DNA of 56,155 nt, from contig JAAYLV010000019.1 of assembly GCA_012521755.1 (NCBI GenBank), forward strand, positions 1-56,155. The letters are read 5' to 3'. The DNA comes from Bacillota bacterium. GTDB lineage: Bacteria; Bacillota; Limnochordia; JAAZLZ01. Below the pieces are notes generated by a model. The model was not told the origin of the DNA, did no database searches, and saw only the letters and a list, made by a program, of their open reading frames with translations. Made by a program: the position numbers and the translations under genes. Position 1 is the first letter of the stretch. Each line of letters starts with the position of its first letter. Below are positions 49,821-56,155 of the stretch, in pieces.

Positions 49821-51887
49821 GTGGCTGCACAGCCTTGGCAGCGCTGGTTCCATCACACTGATATCCTGGTCGTAGCGGCGGTGGTGCTGATCATTGTCAT
49901 GATGGTCATCCCGTTGCCGCCCATCTTGTTGGATATATTGCTGGCCACCAACATCTGCGCAGCCTTGTTGATCCTCCTGCTGACCATGAATGTCACGGAA
50001 CCTTTAGAGTTCTCCATTTTCCCCTCGCTGCTATTGCTTGCCACCTTGTTCCGGCTGGCTTTGAACGTGTCATCGACCCGGCTGATCCTGCTCCATGGCC
50101 ACGCCGGGAAAGTCATCGATGCCTTTGGCCAGTTCGTGGTCGGCGGCAACTACGTAGTTGGTTTTGTGATCTTTTTCATCCTCGTCATCGTGCAATTCGT
50201 GGTCATCACCAAGGGAGCTGAACGGGTCGCTGAGGTGGCCGCGCGGTTCACCCTCGATGCCATGCCCGGCAAACAGATGAGCATCGATGCTGATTTGAAT
50301 GCGGGCCTAATCAATGATGCTGAGGCCCGCCAGCGGCGCCGGGACATCGAGCGGGAAGCGGACTTTTACGGGGCGATGGACGGAGCCAGCAAGTTTGTCA
50401 AGGGCGATGCTATCGCCGGCATCATCATCCTCCTGATCGACATCCTCGGCGGCATAGTGATCGGCGTCGTCCAGAAGAACATGACCCTGCAGGGGGCATT
50501 GCAGCACTACTGTCTGCTGACTGTGGGCGATGGACTTGTCAGCCAGATCCCCGCCCTGCTTATTTCCACCGCAACGGGGATCATCATCACCCGAGCCGCC
50601 TCCGAGGCAAACCTAGGGCAAGACTTGACCGGGCAGCTCTTCCGCCAACCCCGGGTGCTAGCCAGCTCCGCTGGCGTGCTGCTCTTCTTCGCCCTGGTGC
50701 CGGGACTGCCGACCCTTCCCTTCTTGCTGCTCGCGGCAGGGATGGGCTCCCTAGCCTATGGCATCGATCGGGCCCAGCGGATCCAGGAGGAAAAAAGCTA
50801 CGCAGCCCAGCGGGCCGCGCAGGTCGAAGAAGGCAAGAAGCCGACCAGCGTCCTGCCCCTGCTCCAGATGGACATGATGGAGATCGAGATCGGCTACGGG
50901 CTGATTCCCCTGGTGGATGTGGAACAGGGAGGAGACCTCCTTGAGCGGGTGACCATGATCCGCCGGCAGTGCGCCCTGGAGCTGGGGATCGTCATCCCGG
51001 CCATACGCATCAGGGACAACATGCAGCTGTCGCCAAATACCTACTGCATCAAGATCAAGGGAGTGGAAATGGGCAGCGGGGAGCTGATGTGCCGATATTA
51101 CCTCGCCATGAAAGCCGGACCTGTCTCCGAAGAGATACCCGGCATTGCCACCACCGAACCGGCATTCGGTCTGCCGGCCCTGTGGATCACTGAAGACAAG
51201 CGCGAACAGGCAGAGTGGGCCGGCTACACCGTTGTGGATGCGCCGTCGGTGCTGGCCACCCACTTGACGGAAATCATTAAGTCCCACGCCCATGAACTGT
51301 TGGGACGCCAAGAGGTAAAAACCCTCCTCGATGCTCTGCGGGAACAGTATTCGGCCGTAGTCGAAGAGTTGGTGCCGGACCTGCTCACCCTGGGAGAAAT
51401 CCAGAAGGTTTTGCAAAATCTCCTGCGGGAAGGGGTTTCCATCCGCAACTTGGTCACTATCCTGGAGACATTGGCGGACAACGCCCGCCACACTAGAGAT
51501 CCAGAAGTCTTGACGGAACAGGTGCGCCAGAGTCTTGCCCGTCAAATCTCCAGCCAGTATGCCGTGGATGGGGTCATCCCGGTGATCACCTTAGAGCCCC
51601 GATTGGAGGAGGAGCTCCTCGAGCGATTGGAAGGGGAGGGAGCGACGCACTTGGTCCTCGAGCCCCACCGCGCCCAAGGTTTGATCGAGCAGCTGGCATC
51701 GCTCCTGGAGAAGGCCGCGGCCCAAGGGGTGCAGGCGGTGTGCCTGTGCTCAAGTCGATTGCGCCTTCCCTTGCGCAAACTGACGGAAAGGGTATTGCCT
51801 CGTTTGACTGTCTTGGCGTATAGCGAGATAGCCCATGAATTTGAGGTACAATCCTTCGGGATGGTGAATGTTTCCCATGAGGGTTAA
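49821..51887 (+). CDS. flhA: Flagellar export gate protein FlhA
   Basis: A 688-residue protein with about eight N-terminal membrane segments, a conserved cytoplasmic loop and a C-terminal export-docking domain. Family signatures: FRLALNVSSTRLIL, the FHIPEP loop with LDAMPGKQMSIDADLNAGLI (and DAEARQRRRDIEREADFYGAMDGASKFVKGDAIAG), and FGLPALWI in the C-terminal part. GTG 49821 is favoured over the TTG at 49794 by AAAGGGGGGA eight bases upstream. It is followed by flhF, overlapping by 11 bases. Confidence 0.95.
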   Translation: MAAQPWQRWFHHTDILVVAAVVLIIVMMVIPLPPILLDILLATNICAALLILLLTMNVTEPLEFSIFPSLLLLATLFRLALNVSSTRLILLHGHAGKVIDAFGQFVVGGNYVVGFVIFFILVIVQFVVITKGAERVAEVAARFTLDAMPGKQMSIDADLNAGLINDAEARQRRRDIEREADFYGAMDGASKFVKGDAIAGIIILLIDILGGIVIGVVQKNMTLQGALQHYCLLTVGDGLVSQIPALLISTATGIIITRAASEANLGQDLTGQLFRQPRVLASSAGVLLFFALVPGLPTLPFLLLAAGMGSLAYGIDRAQRIQEEKSYAAQRAAQVEEGKKPTSVLPLLQMDMMEIEIGYGLIPLVDVEQGGDLLERVTMIRRQCALELGIVIPAIRIRDNMQLSPNTYCIKIKGVEMGSGELMCRYYLAMKAGPVSEEIPGIATTEPAFGLPALWITEDKREQAEWAGYTVVDAPSVLATHLTEIIKSHAHELLGRQEVKTLLDALREQYSAVVEELVPDLLTLGEIQKVLQNLLREGVSIRNLVTILETLADNARHTRDPEVLTEQVRQSLARQISSQYAVDGVIPVITLEPRLEEELLERLEGEGATHLVLEPHRAQGLIEQLASLLEKAAAQGVQAVCLCSSRLRLPLRKLTERVLPRLTVLAYSEIAHEFEVQSFGMVNVSHEG

Positions 51888-52920
51888 GCGTTTTGTGGGC
51901 AAGTCCATGAAGGAAGCTGTTGCCCAGCTGAAGGCAACCTTCGGCGATGAGGCCGTTATACTGCATACGAAGCGCTCCCGGAGTGGGCCCTTCGGCCTTT
52001 TTGGCCGGCCTAGGGTGGAGATCATCGCCGCCTTGGATGTCGCGCCGAAGCCAACGTCCCCGCCGGTAAACTCCTCGGAATTGCAGCTTTTGCAGCAGGA
52101 ACTGCGGGAGGTTAAAGGGCTGTTAGCATCACAAAGCAAGGAGACCGGGCCTTGGCAATCCTTGTATGAGGAGCTGGTGGCTGGGGAGGTCGACCCGAAA
52201 AACGCCAAGGATCTGTTGGACAAGATGACCCAAGTCCTGCCCCCCCTTTCGCCGCCGGAGGAGGCCGCCGCAGTCCTGAAGGAGATCCTAGCCGAAGAAA
52301 TCCGGGTTGTGCCGCCCTGGAACCTGGCCGAGGGGACGCGGGTGGTGGCCTTAGTTGGTCCCACCGGCGTGGGGAAGACCACTACCATCGCCAAGATCGC
52401 GGCCAACTACGCTTTACTCGCCAAGCGACGAGTGAGCCTGTTGACGATGGATACTTATCGAATTGCGGCGGCTGAACAGCTTAAGACATACGCTGAGATC
52501 ATTGGCGTGCCCCTCGAGGTTGTGTTCACACCCCAGGCTCTGCGCGAAGCCTTAGAAAGACATAAACATAGCGATCTAATCCTGATCGATACGGCTGGGC
52601 GGAGCCAGCACAACAAGATGCATCTGGCGGAGTTGAAGGCTTTTCTCGATCAAGCCCAACCCGATGAGGTCCATCTGGTCCTGAGCGCGACGACGAAAAC
52701 AAGGGATGCAATGGAAATCATCGATGGCTTTGCGGCAGTTTTGCCTCTTAACCGTCTGATCATCACTAAGCTTGATGAAACAAGCAGCTACGGAATGATC
52801 CTGAATGCCTGTCGACACCTGGGCCAGCCGCTGGCATATGTTACCACTGGACAAAGCGTCCCCGAAGACATCGAGGTAGCCGATCCGAACAAGATCGCCG
52901 ATCTTATCTTGGGGGGATAG
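51877..52920 (+). CDS. flhF: Flagellar SRP-type GTPase FlhF
   Basis: A 347-residue GTPase that sets the place of flagellar assembly. The basic N-terminal B domain (MRVKRFVGKSMKEAVAQLKATFGDEAVILHTK) is followed by N and G domains. G1 [10 protein letters not shown] lies near residue 161, DTYRIAAAEQLKTYAEI follows, G3 DTAGR is near 238, and G4 TKLDE near 298. ATG 51877 gives the family start; an ATG at 51868 is an alternative. It overlaps the flhA end and precedes its regulator FlhG. Confidence 0.95.
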   Translation: MRVKRFVGKSMKEAVAQLKATFGDEAVILHTKRSRSGPFGLFGRPRVEIIAALDVAPKPTSPPVNSSELQLLQQELREVKGLLASQSKETGPWQSLYEELVAGEVDPKNAKDLLDKMTQVLPPLSPPEEAAAVLKEILAEEIRVVPPWNLAEGTRVVALVGPTGVGKTTTIAKIAANYALLAKRRVSLLTMDTYRIAAAEQLKTYAEIIGVPLEVVFTPQALREALERHKHSDLILIDTAGRSQHNKMHLAELKAFLDQAQPDEVHLVLSATTKTRDAMEIIDGFAAVLPLNRLIITKLDETSSYGMILNACRHLGQPLAYVTTGQSVPEDIEVADPNKIADLILGG

Positions 52921-52922
52921 GC

Positions 52923-53789
52923 ATGTACGATCAGGCAGAGACCCTCAGACAACTCAGCGCCCAGACAAACGTACCACCTCAATCGTCCCCGGCGCGGGTC
53001 ATTGCCATTACTAGTGGTAAAGGTGGAGTTGGAAAGACAAATCTGGCGGTCAATGTCGGTCTGGCCCTGGCCAGGATGGGTGTACGGACAGGGGTCCTCG
53101 ATGCCGATTTGGGCATGGGTAATGTGGATATTGTCCTGGGCGTCGTCCCCCAATTCAACCTGAGCCATGTCATCTATGGGCAGAAGAGGATGAAGGACAT
53201 CCTCGTGGAAGGCCCGGAATCAATGAAGATCCTAGCCGGGTGTTCGGGGCTGTATGAGCTGGCCAACTTGAGCCAATGGCGGCTGCAGCGGCTGACTAAT
53301 GCCCTGGGGGAGCTAGATGATCAGCTGGATATTCTCTTGATCGATACAGGCGCCGGCATTTCCCGCAATGTCCTCAGTTTTCTGCTCTCGGTCCAGGAGG
53401 TTATTGTCATAACCACAAATGAACCTACATCCATTACCGATACATATGGCCTGATCAAGGTGCTCAATCAAAGCAATCCCAACTGCAAAGTCTCACTGGT
53501 TGTGAACATGGTCCGCAATCAAAGGGAAGCTGAGGGCGTTTGCCGAAAGCTGAACATGGTGGTGGAAAAATTCCTCCACACACAGCTGGACTATTTGGGG
53601 TACATGCCCTTTGATGATGCTGTGGCAAGGTCAGTGCAACAGCAAAAACCAATCCTCCAAGCTTACCCCTACAGTCCGGCGGCCAGAGCAATTGCGCAAA
53701 TGGCGGCAGCCATTTGTGAGCGGCCCCGTCCCGCAAGCGGCGGGATTAGGGAAATTTTTGCTCGGATGGTTCAGCTTTTTTCCAGGTAG
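52923..53789 (+). CDS. flhG: Flagellar number regulator FlhG (YlxH/FleN)
   Basis: A 288-residue MinD/ParA-type ATPase. The N-terminal helix DQAETLRQL matches the FlhG motif that activates FlhF. The deviant Walker A is SGKGGVGKTN at residues 31-40, followed by LDADLGMGNVD and the LLIDTGAGIS Walker B. The amphipathic C-terminal helix (FARMVQLFSR) may bind the membrane. Together with FlhF it controls number and placement of flagella. The ATG lies two bases after flhF. Confidence 0.94.
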   Translation: MYDQAETLRQLSAQTNVPPQSSPARVIAITSGKGGVGKTNLAVNVGLALARMGVRTGVLDADLGMGNVDIVLGVVPQFNLSHVIYGQKRMKDILVEGPESMKILAGCSGLYELANLSQWRLQRLTNALGELDDQLDILLIDTGAGISRNVLSFLLSVQEVIVITTNEPTSITDTYGLIKVLNQSNPNCKVSLVVNMVRNQREAEGVCRKLNMVVEKFLHTQLDYLGYMPFDDAVARSVQQQKPILQAYPYSPAARAIAQMAAAICERPRPASGGIREIFARMVQLFSR

Positions 53790-53800
53790 GAGGGGGAGCA

Positions 53801-54424
53801 TTGCAGGGCAATTTGAGCATCGGTCAGTTGATGGCTATTCAAGTGGATCGGAAACGCTACAATACTCGCATCGAAGGTTTGACTGACGAGACGATCTACC
53901 TGGCTGCACCTACGGAGCGGCAATTACCAGTACACATAGAGCCCGGCACCGAGGTAGTCATCAGTTATGTGTCCAAGGATCCGATGCGAGGATGCCGATG
54001 GACGGCCAAGGCCCAAGTAAGAGGTGCAGCTCGGGGTCGCATTCCCCTCCTTGCTGTTAGTCGTCCCGACCGATGGATAAGGAAGCAAGACAGAAGATTC
54101 GTTCGGGTTCCTTGCACTTTCGAAATCCGCGTGGTTAGTGGTGACGTGACCTATTCAGGGCTCACCCAGGACATCAGCGGCGGCGGCATGCTCATTCTTC
54201 TGCCCGCCAAAGTAAAACCGGGCAGCACAGTTGTCCTTCAGTTTACCCTGCCACCAGATGAACCGATGGAACTTGCGGCCCAAGTCGTTCGACATCTGCC
54301 GGAGCAAGGGAAGATGATTCCGACGGCGGTGAAATTTGTCGATCTGGACGAGCGGGAAAGGGACAGGATCATCAAGTTCGTCTTCGCCAGGCAGAGGAGC
54401 TTGCGCCGTAAGGGATTGTTGTGA
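53801..54424 (+). CDS. PilZ-domain c-di-GMP receptor, YcgR/MotI-like
   Basis: A 207-residue protein with an N-terminal YcgR-type domain (about 1-95) and a C-terminal PilZ domain. The c-di-GMP-binding RxxxR motif is R98-R102 (RRFVR) and the second motif is DISGGGM at 124-130. This build matches Bacillus YpfA/MotI, which binds MotA and disengages the stator when c-di-GMP is high. Its place between flhG and sigD fits control of motility. TTG start with AGGAGGGGG upstream. Confidence 0.9.
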   Translation: MQGNLSIGQLMAIQVDRKRYNTRIEGLTDETIYLAAPTERQLPVHIEPGTEVVISYVSKDPMRGCRWTAKAQVRGAARGRIPLLAVSRPDRWIRKQDRRFVRVPCTFEIRVVSGDVTYSGLTQDISGGGMLILLPAKVKPGSTVVLQFTLPPDEPMELAAQVVRHLPEQGKMIPTAVKFVDLDERERDRIIKFVFARQRSLRRKGLL

Positions 54425-54439
54425 CAGGGAGGGCCTCCG

Positions 54440-55216
54440 TTGAGCGAGGATTACATCAACACCTTATGGAGGAAGTATAAAACTGAAAATGATGCTGCCG
54501 CCCAGCAGCAGCTGATCGTTGAGTATGCGCCGTTAGTCAAGTACGTCGCCGGCCGGGTCGCGATCAGTCTGCCCCCGACGGTGGAGCTAGACGATCTGAT
54601 CAGCTACGGCATCTTTGGCCTCATCGATTCCATCGAACGGTTTGATCCCGACCGCGGCGTCAAGTTTGAAACCTATGCCATCGTGCGCATCAGAGGGGCG
54701 ATCATCGATGGTCTGCGGAATTTCGATTGGGTGCCCCGGTCGGTGCGCACCAAGGCTAAGCGCCTCGAAGAGGCTTACAGCAGATTAGAAAAAGAGCTCA
54801 ACCGAACCCCTACCGACGAAGAACTCAGTGAATCACTAAACATGACGATGCAGCAGTTCCATGACGCCTTGCAGGAAGTAAGCGCTACTACCCTCACTTC
54901 CCTTGATGATTTGTGGTTCAGTGAAGGGAGCGAGGATTCCTTAAGGGTCATGGACACCATCGAGGACACAAAGAGCGTCGATCCCATCACTGAGGTGGAG
55001 ATAAGGGAAAAGAAGATGCTGCTAGCAGAGGCTATCGATCAGCTAGGGGAGAGGGAACGGCTAGTCATTACCTTATACTATTACGAAGGCTTGACCCTCA
55101 AAGAAATCGGCGCAGTCCTTGGCGTATCCGAGTCCCGCATTTGTCAAATCCACGGGCAAGCCATCATCCACCTGCGCAGTCGACTTAACCCCCATCGGGC
55201 TGCCATGGTGGACTGA
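54440..55216 (+). CDS. sigD: Flagellar/motility sigma factor SigD (FliA)
   Basis: A 258-residue sigma-28. Region 2 contains ELDDLISYGIFGLIDSIERFDPDRGVKFETYAIVRIRGAIIDGLR, followed by WVPRSVR, region 3 (LNRTPTDEEL) and region 4 (EGLTLKEIGAVLGVSESRICQIHGQAI). It would transcribe late flagellar genes such as flagellin. No anti-sigma flgM is in this window. No TAAA-N15-GCCGATAT-type site was found here. TTG start with AGGGAGGG upstream. Confidence 0.95.
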   Translation: MSEDYINTLWRKYKTENDAAAQQQLIVEYAPLVKYVAGRVAISLPPTVELDDLISYGIFGLIDSIERFDPDRGVKFETYAIVRIRGAIIDGLRNFDWVPRSVRTKAKRLEEAYSRLEKELNRTPTDEELSESLNMTMQQFHDALQEVSATTLTSLDDLWFSEGSEDSLRVMDTIEDTKSVDPITEVEIREKKMLLAEAIDQLGERERLVITLYYYEGLTLKEIGAVLGVSESRICQIHGQAIIHLRSRLNPHRAAMVD

Positions 55217-55232
55217 GAAGGGGGAATCAACG

Positions 55233-55544
55233 ATGAACATCAAGCCCCCCGACCTACAGGTCCTAGTGAGCCGAGCGGATGAAACTGGCCGTATTCAACG
55301 TATCCAGGATCAACACCAGCTGCAAGCCCAACTCCAGCAGCAAGCCCAAGAGCTCCAAGACGCAGCCAGGCGACAAAGCCAAGTAACCCAGGTTCCTCGG
55401 TCAGTGGCGGGAAACGTCGACCCCGACAGGCGCCGACGAGGGGAAGGAAGGGCCAGGCAAAGGTCCCCTCGCCCCAAAAAAGGGGAAGCCGCTTTGGAAG
55501 CTAGTGAACCGGGGAAGGGAAACCGCATCGACATCCGGGTTTGA
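55233..55544 (+). CDS. Small Gln/Arg-rich protein downstream of sigD
   Basis: A 103-residue protein of unknown function. Similar small proteins starting with IKPPDLQVLVSRADETGRIQRIQDQ-type sequence appear downstream of sigD in clostridial flagellar clusters; I recall this but cannot check it. The middle is a Gln-rich helix (about 28-55). The C-terminal half is strongly basic and disordered (RRRRGEGRARQRSPRPKKG). ATG 55233 has AAGGGGG eight bases upstream. The longer frame overlapping sigD has no support. Confidence 0.7.
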   Translation: MNIKPPDLQVLVSRADETGRIQRIQDQHQLQAQLQQQAQELQDAARRQSQVTQVPRSVAGNVDPDRRRRGEGRARQRSPRPKKGEAALEASEPGKGNRIDIRV

Positions 55545-55556
55545 GGTGGTGACGAA

Positions 55557-55961
55557 GTGTTTTATATCGGGGTGCTTTTGGGGGCAATCCTTTGCCTCCT
55601 TATTCTCCTTTGGCGCCAGCGCCCAGAGCCCCAAGGCCAATTCGGAGCGCTGGAGCTTACCCTTCATGAAATGCTTGAAGAGTTGGAAACCAAGTACCGG
55701 GAGCTTGAGAGCCGTCTCGACGGCAAGGCAGCGGAACTGGAAGCTCTCCTCGAGCAAGCACGACTGGTGCATCAGGCAGCCTCGTTGGATGGGGATAAGC
55801 AGCAAATCAAGGCCAGCGAGAAGACACTGGCTGTCCATCGCCTAGCTGACCAAGGCCTTGAACCTGTGGCCATCGCCCAAGAATTGGGATTGGGTACAGG
55901 GGAGGTAACGCTGATTCTAGGTTTGCAGGAGCTCATAGGGGAAGATCAAACCTCTACTTGA
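55557..55961 (+). CDS. ylxL: YlxL/SwrB-like flagellar assembly protein
   Basis: A 134-residue protein: an N-terminal membrane segment (residues 2-19), a coiled coil (about 30-68, LTLHEMLEELETKYRELESRL), and a C-terminal helix-turn-helix-like part (VHRLADQGLEPVAIAQELGLGTGEVTLIL). Bacillus SwrB (YlxL), encoded after sigD, has the same build and activates the flagellar export apparatus. GTG start with GAGGTGG about seven bases upstream. It is the last flagellar gene here; the next gene is probably rpsB. Confidence 0.78.
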   Translation: MFYIGVLLGAILCLLILLWRQRPEPQGQFGALELTLHEMLEELETKYRELESRLDGKAAELEALLEQARLVHQAASLDGDKQQIKASEKTLAVHRLADQGLEPVAIAQELGLGTGEVTLILGLQELIGEDQTST

Positions 55962-56044
55962 CTTAGTCAAGGGAGCGTCTTGCCGATGGCCATCAGTCAG
56001 GCCCTGACAATATCACAGACCAACAGCAAAACCGGCATATTCTG

Positions 56045-56073
56045 TTGATAAGGCCGATCCTTTGTGGTATACT
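56045..56073 (+). promoter_or_regulatory. SigA-type promoter of the next gene, probably rpsB
   Basis: TTGATA (56045-56050) and TATACT (56068-56073) are separated by 17 bases, with a TG before the -10 (TGG-TATACT). This is a near-consensus vegetative promoter. In Bacillus rpsB follows the sigD-ylxL end of the flagellar cluster, which suggests the identity of the downstream gene. Confidence 0.8.
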
Positions 56074-56079
56074 ACTTAG

Positions 56080-56155
56080 CGGTGCAACTACGCACGTCCT
56101 TGGATGGGGCTGAGGGTGCCTGCGGGTCTCAGTCGCAAAGGAAGAGGACGGAGGA
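56080..56155 (+). promoter_or_regulatory. Leader of the downstream gene, cut by the window end
   Basis: About 75 bases follow the promoter. CTGAG (56110-56114) can pair with CTCAG (56128-56132), and the window ends in GGACGGAGGA, a ribosome binding site. The start codon is just outside. A ribosomal-protein autoregulatory leader is possible but not shown. Confidence 0.5.

Noticed and set aside
1-56155. CRISPR arrays, insertion sequences, tRNA and rRNA genes
   Set aside because: None seen: no regularly spaced repeats, no transposase-like frames and no tRNA cloverleaf or rRNA segments were noticed by reading.

Overview
This window looks like one chromosome segment from a spore-forming, flagellated member of the Bacillota (Firmicutes), probably a moderately GC-rich clostridial or Limnochordia-like lineage; I cannot fix the genus. 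Three things point there: the order rnc-smc-ftsY-ylxM-ffh-rpsP-khpA-rimM-trmD-rplS-lepB-rnhB, then dprA-topA-trmFO-xerC-hslV-hslU, then the flgB-to-sigD-ylxL flagellar supercluster leading into an rpsB promoter; the sporulation genes spoVS and a SigH-family sigma factor; and strong AGGAGG-type ribosome binding sites with very frequent TTG and GTG starts. No mobile elements, CRISPR arrays, rRNAs or tRNAs were seen.

Layout. (1) 1-2464: the end of rnc, an antisense regulator with a degenerate S24/LexA-like domain, spoVS behind a perfect SigH-type promoter and a structured leader, and a SigH-like sigma gene. (2) 2465-12498: smc, the SRP pair ftsY/ffh with ylxM, ribosomal proteins S16 and L19 with rRNA/tRNA maturation factors, signal peptidase and RNase HII. 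(3) 12520-16868: an HD-GYP protein, then a convergent two-gene operon for a GT4 glycosyltransferase and a large membrane protein with an alkaline-phosphatase-like domain. (4) 17091-23113: a chemotaxis/switch module cheW-fliM-fliY-cheA-cheY-cheC-cheD, placed between rnhB and dprA. (5) 23189-31136: a small zinc-ribbon protein, dprA, a DUF494/smg gene with its own promoter, topA, trmFO, xerC and hslVU. (6) 31287-55961: an almost unbroken flagellar run of rod, basal body, export, hook, stator, export gate, FlhF/FlhG, a PilZ protein, SigD and YlxL. (7) 56045-56155: promoter and leader of the next gene, probably rpsB.

The most unusual point is the flagellar switch. Canonical fliM and fliY sit in the relocated che module. 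At the usual fliM-fliY position (between fliL and fliO-fliP) there is a second, divergent pair, 44638-46390. Its FliM-like member has lost the CheY-binding N-terminus. Its FliY-like member keeps that motif and a good FliN domain, but by eye has lost both catalytic Asn residues of the CheC/FliY phosphatase. This suggests a C-ring with extra or specialised subunits. FlhB carries NPVH instead of the usual NPTH at its self-cleavage site.

Regulation seen in sequence: a consensus SigH promoter before spoVS, weaker SigH-like sites before flgB and cheW, good SigA-type promoters before smg and at the window's end, and several perfect GC hairpins without U-tracts. HD-GYP and PilZ proteins imply c-di-GMP control of motility.
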